Assembly (NCBI GenBank): GCA_019416285.1
Contig: DXXM01000008.1
Span: forward strand, 29,378 to 93,377
Length of the DNA stretch: 64,000 bases
DNA from: Bacteroidales bacterium
GTDB taxonomy: Bacteria; Bacteroidota; Bacteroidia; Bacteroidales; Muribaculaceae
Direction of reading: 5' to 3'
The position numbers and the translations under genes were made by a program. This document shows positions 59,401-64,000 of this stretch, one piece after another; position 1 is the first letter of the stretch, and each line of letters begins with the position of its first letter. The notes beneath the pieces were generated by a model, which was not told the origin of the DNA, did not search any database, and saw nothing but the letters and a program-made list of their open reading frames with translations.

Positions 59401-59834
59401 TAGGGTTTCTGATAGGAATAGGAGGAGTCGTCGGGGAAAGCCTCAGTCTTGTCGCCCCAGGTGTAGGATGTGGAGGCATCCTTAGGAGTCGGTACCGGAC
59501 TTGTCAGATGCAGGGCACAGCCGTCGCAACTGATGGCGCCCTGTTCGAGATATGCGCCTTTGTCATCTTGTGCGGCAACCTGGCCGGAGCGGGTGGGACG
59601 CCAGGGCATCAGCCATGTGTCGGAGGAGCCTGCCTGAGTGTTGGGCCTGAGTTTAAGTCCGTGGAGATTGGTCGAGTTTGTGGCCGCTGTCTTTGTAGGT
59701 GTGGCCACATCGCCGCTTACGGAGTAGGTGTTGTTGAATGACCAGTGTGCGAGAGTGACATCAGTCTGCGCGGCACAGAGCTGACTCATGGCTATGAAGG
59801 CCGCAATGCAGCTCAGATTCTTCATTATGTTCAT
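56490..59834 (-). CDS. Large secreted multidomain pectinesterase (CE8)
   Basis: A roughly 1114-residue exported protein. It has a signal peptide (to about residue 22), a lectin/carbohydrate-binding-like N-terminal region (about 25-280, HWSFNNTYSVSGD and NYFEIQTSTLGYKNIRLSIN), several Ig-like domains (about 290-690), then the pectin methylesterase helix (about 700-990). Catalytic motifs are present: SGQAVAVYGGNKT, GNQDTQVTGERAYFD, GTVDFICGGGDNFYD and YHLGRPWQNEP. The C-terminal 60 residues (LNLQGIRVNDNYRGIAI) match a tail shared with the neighbouring surface protein. It would demethylate pectin outside the cell. The ATGs at 59834 and 59825 are both plausible. Confidence 0.9.
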   Translation of the reverse strand: MNIMKNLSCIAAFIAMSQLCAAQTDVTLAHWSFNNTYSVSGDVATPTKTAATNSTNLHGLKLRPNTQAGSSDTWLMPWRPTRSGQVAAQDDKGAYLEQGAISCDGCALHLTSPVPTPKDASTSYTWGDKTEAFPDDSSYSYQKPYNYFEIQTSTLGYKNIRLSINAAGHNSPTQYYAVAYSTDGDNWTLAGDSYLAGASYKTWVVTDVELPLANAEKACIRVFPASTWKGPGSSVSQDNQFNLDDVYIHATLDAPLACIGGFSVGDMNAIPGEGYDYECKIPADFQASTVTIRPTVENASVSVFGEDADGDELDITDNGDGSYTIRTPRPNKSSFLTFDIKATDGAVALKSRYTLRILRIGEAEVATVTLDGTAIPAATLRQLNTGNSFAATFSGNIYTAVPEVKATMADGSVPAITSRTEGTSAVYTIDAGERKFTLTVDGVHIYTPGEKDEKVVINYTTAGKTDTGWSNGLYTLTCANLDGWNGTKFKFNSTDHTFAVPAGVIVKQFILSGYSANYGNGEGLTSLTSEGATTYIPSRHNFVRGQLYDLVCVVENHKPGAPLEFVLTGGNQPYAAIELLIEKTNPGTVPQLVGKEVKVNNNHAVVTLTFDREMKDTEATVNGNRISAEGGSTVLNFGVWNLDYNSTSTLTVAPGAASDFFGNTNPEAINCDIVTADRPVATKKAYDYVVSNVDEFKAAFAAVNASNKAADAERKVIFILNGDYNFEGIEQRLQCNNVSLIGESRDGVVIRGTRNGISNPVLNLRDRSGFYLQDLTLRNDFNYGMADKNSGQAVAVYGGNKTIMKNVLMLGNQDTQVTGERAYFDACEIHGTVDFICGGGDNFYDRCDLVLEDRNGNVIAAPNTAASLRWGYVFSNCTISAVDGAKEVTDGSYHLGRPWQNEPRIHYINTRMNVLPAPAGWTSMGTLPTHFYEFGSTGKDGKLLDLSERKNSPTSTNTYTPVLTEEEAARFTVINVLGGTDGWLPTDYTSLPEPPAATVADGSITWEADPQVRTTVIFKDGKYLANTTDTRFTPEADGIYILRSANDMGGLSVKATEINFSSSAITGISADSSVAKVEYLNLQGIRVNDNYRGIAIRVVTFTDGRCEATKVMLR

Positions 59835-59879
59835 GGTGATGATTCTGAAAATTATTAATAACCGGAGATAAATGTTTTG

Positions 59880-59917
59880 AAAAACGGGTGTGTCAATCTT
59901 CACAGGTTGACACACCC
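59880..59917 (-). terminator. Terminator after the tandem-domain surface protein gene
   Basis: A perfect 11-bp stem (GGGTGTGTCAA at 59886-59896, TTGACACACCC at 59907-59917) is followed on the minus strand by GTTTTTC. Confidence 0.85.
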
Positions 59918-59963
59918 TTCAATCATTTAATGATATAATATATTACTCTTAAGTGAGAATAAT

Positions 59964-61633
59964 TTAGCGTTTGAGGTACTTTTTACCGTTCATGATGACG
60001 ATACCGCGGTAGTTTTCATCAACACGGATACCCTGAAGGTTATACATTACGCCGTCTTCCATCACGGGACGTGCGATTTCAACCTTCTCGATGCCTGAAG
60101 TCGGAGCCTTGCCGAAGGTCACTTCAAGAACGAAGCAGAGCTGTTCGCCTGTGTTCTGAAGCTGGACAGAAGAGAGGTTGGGGATTGCTACCTCTACCTT
60201 GTCGGGAGTTTCCTGATAGGCAGTGCTGTTCTTGTTATCATCATTGTAGTCTTTGAGAATTGTAGCGTTATCCTGGGTGTATGTGTTCTCGCCGATCTGC
60301 TTCCAGTAGCATACGCGGCCCTCGCTTCCCTTGTTCACGCGGTCATAGTTGATATAGCTGTAGACGGTGAGCTTGTTGATGACATAGCCTTCGGGAGCGT
60401 GGATAGTGTTCATAGCGCCGTTTGAGAGCTTGACGGTCTTATATTTCTCGCCGTTGATTACGAGGTTTTCAGCACCGGCGTATGACTTGTCGTCGCGCTC
60501 AAGAACGATGCTGATACCGTTGGCCCATTTGATAAGGTTACCGTCGCCCATAGAGCCGTTGACCTCGGCATTGCCGATAGTTCCTACGGTGTCATCAGCA
60601 GGCCAGTAGCAGAGAACTGTCGACTGCTCTTCGAGGTCGCCTCCGGGCTCTACGCCTTCAACTGCGGCAAAGGCGATGTTGCGGATATTAGCGGTGAAAG
60701 TTTCCCAGATTGTGCCCTGGTGCATTGTGATGCGGAGGGTATAGGCACCGGGATTCATGACGGGAGTTGCGGGGAGAGTGGAGTTGACAACATAGTTGCC
60801 CCAGTCGCCGCCTGACTCACCGGTTTTCTCAATGATGGCGTTCTGTTTGTAGACAGACTTGCCGTCGGCATCGAGGATTTCGAAGTCAGCGTTGCTCATC
60901 TCCTGAGGAGTTGCGGTCTCGAAGGTGATGGCATAGGCGCTGGCCTTTGTGTTGTTGAGAGCGAACACAGCCACATCGCCTTCACCGAAGTAGTCGAGGT
61001 TGAGGAAGTCGCCGTTGTCCTTGACGTTGGGCGAGAAAGTGCTGTTGTTTTCGATTTTGACTTTGTTGAGGTCAAAGAGTTTCGAGGGGATGTCGATGGC
61101 ATCGGCCGACTGGTTGGCAGTGAAAACGATGTTGCGGATGTTGGCAGTGAATGTTTCCCAGAGTATGCCCTGGTGCATTGTTATGCGGAGGGTATACTGA
61201 CCTGCTTCCATCACGGGAGAGTAGCGGGGAGTGTCGAGTTTACGACGTAGTTGCCCCAGTCGCCGCCTGATTCACCGGTTTTCTCGATGATGGCGTTCTG
61301 TTTGTAGATGGATGTTCCGGCGGCATCGAGGATTTCGAAGTCCGCATTGCTGAGTTCCTGAGGAGTTGCGGTCTCGAAAGTGATGTTATAGGAAGCAGTG
61401 GTTGTGTTGTTGAGGGCGAATACAGCTACATCGCCTTCACCGAAATAGTCGAGATTGAGGAAGTCGCCGTTGTCCTTGACATTGGGTGAGAAGGTGCTGT
61501 TGGTCTCGATTGTGACGGTGTTGAGGTCGAAAGGATTTTCCGCACTTGTGGGGATGTTGACTGAGCCGGCCGCGCTGACGGTGAATGACGTCAGCAGAGC
61601 GCAGACGGCTGCACTGAAAGTAAAGATTTTCAT
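59964..61633 (-). pseudogene. Tandem-domain secreted surface protein, frameshifted
   Basis: Two frames form one secreted protein of about 556 residues. 61211-61633 holds the signal peptide (MKIFTFSAAVCALLTSFTVS) and most of a first beta-rich repeat domain. 59964-61214 completes that domain, repeats it almost identically (FSPNVKDNGDFLNLDYFGEG, SNADFEILDA), then adds a third domain and the C-terminal tail MYNLQGIRVDENYRGIVIMN. At the break, copy 1 reads CTACTCTCCCGTGATG where copy 2 reads CAACTCCCGTCATG: two extra bases (TC). It is therefore disrupted, or switched off by slippage. Ligand and function are unknown. Confidence 0.8.
60680..61540 (-). repeat. Tandem duplication of an about 150-codon domain
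   Basis: Approximate units 61125-61540 and 60680-61080 are near-identical over long stretches; both encode FSPNVKDNGDFLNLDYFGEG followed by DVAVFALNNT, and end in LRITMHQG then WETFTANIRNI. The nucleotide identity points to recent duplication, which also provides the template that reveals the two-base insertion. Confidence 0.85.
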
Positions 61634-61667
61634 AAATAAAATGATTTAAGATTGTTAAAATACTCTG

Positions 61668-61698
61668 CAAATGTATGGATAGATGTACATAAAATCAA
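61668..61698 (-). promoter_or_regulatory. Promoter of the tandem-domain surface protein gene
   Basis: The -7 box TACATTTG (61668-61675) has TTG (61696-61698) 20 nt upstream. The leader is about 30 nt. Confidence 0.7.
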
Positions 61699-61848
61699 GC
61701 TATTAACTAAATTTAACATCGTAAAAATGTTTCTTTTTGACATATTTTCATATTGAAAATACAATAAGCGGAGGTGCGGTTTTTACTACGATAACAGCTA
61801 TATCAGAGAGATTTATTGTGGGAGACATTGGCGGTTATTACAATATCA

Positions 61849-61883
61849 CCGGCCCGTGTCTGAAGAGGAGGAACACGGGCCGG
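61849..61883. other. Strong hairpin of unclear role
   Basis: A perfect 11-bp G+C-rich stem (CCGGCCCGTGT at 61849-61859, ACACGGGCCGG at 61873-61883) with a 13-nt loop and no T-run on either side. It lies downstream of the fabF terminator. Confidence 0.6.
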
Positions 61884-61916
61884 ATGCCGGGAAATTAAGT
61901 ATATAATAATGTGTAT

Positions 61917-61956
61917 ATATAAAAGGAAGGTGTGCGGAGGTTGGTCCGCACACCTT
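61917..61956 (-). terminator. Terminator of the acpP-fabF operon
   Basis: A perfect 12-bp stem (AAGGTGTGCGGA at 61927-61938, TCCGCACACCTT at 61945-61956) is followed on the minus strand by CCTTTTATATAT. Confidence 0.88.
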
Positions 61957-61992
61957 CGGTGGCTATGGCTGTATGGAGAAAATCGGAATTGA

Positions 61993-63261
61993 TTATTCCT
62001 CGTACTTCTTGACAATGACAGTTGCGTTGTGGCCGCCGAATCCGAATGAGTTGGAGAGGGCTGCGCGCACGGGGCGGTTTTCTGCCTTGTTGAAGGTGAA
62101 GTTGAGGGTATAATCGATGTTTTTGTCCTCGTCGCCCTCCTCGTGGTTGATGGTGGGGGGCACGATGTCGTTCTTGACAGCGAGAACCGAGAACATGGCT
62201 TCGAGTGCGCCGGTGGCACCGAGGAGGTGGCCGGTCATTGATTTGGTTGAGCTGATGTTGAGCTTGTGGGCCTGGTCACCGAAGAGTTCTACGATGGCCT
62301 TGACCTCAGAGATGTCGCCCACGGGGGTTGATGTGCCGTGTACGTTGATGTAGTCGATGTCGGCGGGAGTCATGCCTGCGTCTTCGAGGGCATTGCTCAT
62401 GGCGAGCTTCGCACCGAGTCCGTCGGGGTGGGTTGCGGTGAGATGGTAAGCGTCGGCGCTCATGCCGCCGCCTGCTACTTCAGCGTAAATCTTGGCTCCG
62501 CGTGCCTTGGCGTGTTCGAGTTCTTCCAGGATGAGGACTACAGAACCTTCGCCCATCACGAAACCGTCGCGCGAGGCGCTGAAGGGGCGTGATGCTGTTT
62601 CGGGAGAGTCGTTGCGGGTCGAGAGGGCGTGCATTGAGTTGAAGCCACCCACGCCTGCGGGGTAGATGGCAGCTTCAGCACCGCCGGTGACGATGGCGTC
62701 AGCCTTGCCGAGACGGATGAGGTTGAAAGCATCGATGATGGCGTTGTTGGACGATGCGCATGCCGAAACCACACCGTAGTTGGGTCCGTGGTAGTTATAT
62801 TCCATGGAGATGTGGCCCGAGGCGATGTCGGCAATCATCTTGGGGATAAAGAAGGGATTGTATTTGGGACCCTGCTCTGCACCGTTGACGGCATAGTAAC
62901 CGGCCTCTTCCTCGAAAGTGTGGAGGCCGCCGATACCAGCGGCGACGATTACGCCCACGCGGTTACGGTCAAGGTTTGCGGCTTCTTCGAGTCCGGAGTC
63001 AGCCACGGCCTGACGAGCGGCAACGATGCCGTACTGTGCATAGAGGTCGAGCTGGCGGAGTTTCTTGCGGTCAAAATGCTCATTGGCATTGTAACCCTTG
63101 ACTTCGCAGGCAAACTGGGTTTTGAATTTAGAGGCGTCGAAATGGGTGATGGGAGCGGCGCCGCTCTTACCGGCTACGGCGTTGAGCCATGTTGTCTCAA
63201 CATCGTTGCCTATGGGGGTTATGGCACCGAGACCGGTGACCACTACTCTTTTAAGTTCCAT
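61993..63261 (-). CDS. fabF: 3-oxoacyl-[acyl-carrier-protein] synthase II
   Basis: It condenses malonyl-ACP with acyl-ACP in fatty-acid elongation (cytosol). This 422-residue thiolase-fold enzyme has the active-site C168 in VVSACASSNNAIID, the two histidines in NVHGTSTPVGD and TGHLLGATGA, and the C-terminal SNSFGFGGHNATVIV. The ATG at 63261 (MELKRVVVTGLGAITP) was chosen over a non-ATG codon two residues earlier. It follows acpP by about 157 nt. The rnc gene often found next is absent: a terminator ends the unit. Confidence 0.97.
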   Translation of the reverse strand: MELKRVVVTGLGAITPIGNDVETTWLNAVAGKSGAAPITHFDASKFKTQFACEVKGYNANEHFDRKKLRQLDLYAQYGIVAARQAVADSGLEEAANLDRNRVGVIVAAGIGGLHTFEEEAGYYAVNGAEQGPKYNPFFIPKMIADIASGHISMEYNYHGPNYGVVSACASSNNAIIDAFNLIRLGKADAIVTGGAEAAIYPAGVGGFNSMHALSTRNDSPETASRPFSASRDGFVMGEGSVVLILEELEHAKARGAKIYAEVAGGGMSADAYHLTATHPDGLGAKLAMSNALEDAGMTPADIDYINVHGTSTPVGDISEVKAIVELFGDQAHKLNISSTKSMTGHLLGATGALEAMFSVLAVKNDIVPPTINHEEGDEDKNIDYTLNFTFNKAENRPVRAALSNSFGFGGHNATVIVKKYEE

Positions 63262-63418
63262 TGGCAATAATAGATGGGTTCGTGAAAGAAAAAATGAGTA
63301 TGATGAGGGGTGGAAGGCCTAAATTGAGAAGAAGGCTCCACCGCGCTGCTTTGAATTGGCGTGGGGAGCCTTTGTTGGCTCGGTCAGAGCGCAGCCCGGG
63401 CGGGTTGCAGACCGATTT

Positions 63419-63658
63419 TTACTTCTGGGTGTTGGCCTCGATGTATTCGATAGCGTTCTGAACGGTGCTGATTTTCTCGGCCTGATCATCGGGAATAGTG
63501 ATGCCAAATTCTTTCTCAAATTCCATGATGAGTTCTACGGTGTCGAGGCTGTCTGCGCCAAGATCTTTAGTGAATTCTGCGGTTTCGGTTACTTCGTTTT
63601 CGTCAACACCGAGCTTATCAACGATGATAGCTTTAACTCGAGATGCAATTTCAGACAT
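63419..63658 (-). CDS. acpP: Acyl carrier protein
   Basis: A 79-residue acidic four-helix carrier of fatty-acid intermediates. The 4'-phosphopantetheine attachment site is S37 in LGADSLDTVELIM. The start MSEIASRVKAIIVDKLGVDE is family-typical. It is upstream of fabF on the same strand and has its own promoter about 80 nt before the ATG. Confidence 0.98.
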   Translation of the reverse strand: MSEIASRVKAIIVDKLGVDENEVTETAEFTKDLGADSLDTVELIMEFEKEFGITIPDDQAEKISTVQNAIEYIEANTQK

Positions 63659-64000
63659 AGTTGTAAAATTGTAAGATTTGATTAGTAATTTCTTATTTCA
63701 GGGGCAAATGAATGATAAATTCATATTTGCGGTGCAAAGTTAAGTATTTTTTGAGAACTTTTCATACTGCAAACGTATAAAGATGTTAATGAGGCTCTGT
63801 TTTCGTGTCATTTTGGTAGATTTCGGCAACTGAGTGTCCTGTTTCACGGGTAAAAAATAGAACGCAGTGTTACAAACTTGTTACGTTGTAGTGATGTTAT
63901 ATACTAAAAAGAAAAATTTTGTCCAATTTTGTGTCGAAAAATCCACATATAAGTAACTCTTAAAAATTAATTTATACTTGATGCGGGATTTATTTCGAGG
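63659..64000. other. 342-nt gap at the right edge
   Basis: It contains the acpP promoter. Beyond it, 63760-64000 is A+T-rich with no credible gene and no clear TAnnTTTG box on the plus strand. It may hold the promoter of a gene to the right of the window. Confidence 0.5.
63735..63742 (-). promoter_or_regulatory. -7 promoter box of acpP-fabF
   Basis: TAACTTTG matches TAnnTTTG; the leader is about 70 nt. The -33 element is not clear. Confidence 0.65.

Larger units (their letters stand above)
61634..61992. other. 359-nt gap between the tandem-domain gene and fabF
   Basis: It contains the promoter of the surface-protein gene, the fabF terminator and a second strong hairpin. Most of the remainder (61700-61800) is A+T-rich. 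No gene is evident. Confidence 0.65.

Overview
The window is a chromosomal segment of a member of Bacteroidota, order Bacteroidales. Several signs agree. About twenty genes are preceded by the Bacteroides-type -7 box TAnnTTTG, some with a TTTG or TTG about 19-20 nt upstream. Purine-rich ribosome-binding sites are mostly absent. There is an ECF sigma / FecR / TonB-receptor / DUF4249 operon, an rpmB-rpmG-DUF4295 ribosomal cluster, a C39-like/VKOR fusion, and glycogen genes of GH57/GT4/debranching type. The high G+C content and housekeeping gene order would fit a Muribaculaceae-like gut genome, but the family cannot be proven from this window alone. No rRNA, tRNA, CRISPR array, prophage or complete insertion sequence was seen.

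Layout. 1-5.8 kb: the 5' part of purD, an rRNA methyltransferase of RlmL type, a serine acetyltransferase, an ion channel with a non-canonical pore and a TPR/OmpA-like lipoprotein, all on the minus strand. 6-10.3 kb: speA, truA and glsA on the plus strand, meeting a HepT/MntA toxin-antitoxin pair. 10.4-17.6 kb: an AspT-type transporter, prfB with its programmed frameshift, a broken outer-membrane protein gene, a sodium:alanine symporter and a phosphohexomutase. 18.3-24.2 kb: a five-gene surface-signalling and uptake operon (sigma, FecR, TonB receptor, two lipoproteins). 24.3-36.6 kb: a nicotinamidase, a secreted protein with two aspartic-protease motifs, aspS, Nif3, a zinc-ribbon coiled-coil protein, SlyD, EF-P, a flavodiiron protein, a UDG-family protein, DedA, rpe and queA. 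36.7-42.2 kb (minus strand): HD hydrolase, metallo-beta-lactamase hydrolase, RsmI-like methylase, sufB, cvpA and a small-protein/GNAT pair. 42.7-50.2 kb (plus strand): an OmpA-family protein, tsaD, cinA, a pectinesterase-like protein, thioredoxin, the C39-like/VKOR membrane protein and a 49-residue peptide. 50.4-55.1 kb (minus strand): the glycogen operon. 55.5-63.7 kb (minus strand): DUF4295, rpmG, rpmB, a large secreted pectinesterase, a frameshifted tandem-domain surface protein, fabF and acpP.

How the genes work together. The sigma/FecR/receptor operon is built like a substrate-sensing nutrient uptake system. Its mRNA leader holds a possible 17-codon upstream ORF inside tandem repeats. 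Thioredoxin, the VKOR fusion and the leader-like peptide form a compact envelope thiol-redox locus that may be tied to peptide maturation or export. The glycogen genes form a three-gene storage-polymer unit. Intergenic DNA carries many long hairpins, including a dispersed element made of paired palindromes headed TGTAGGG.
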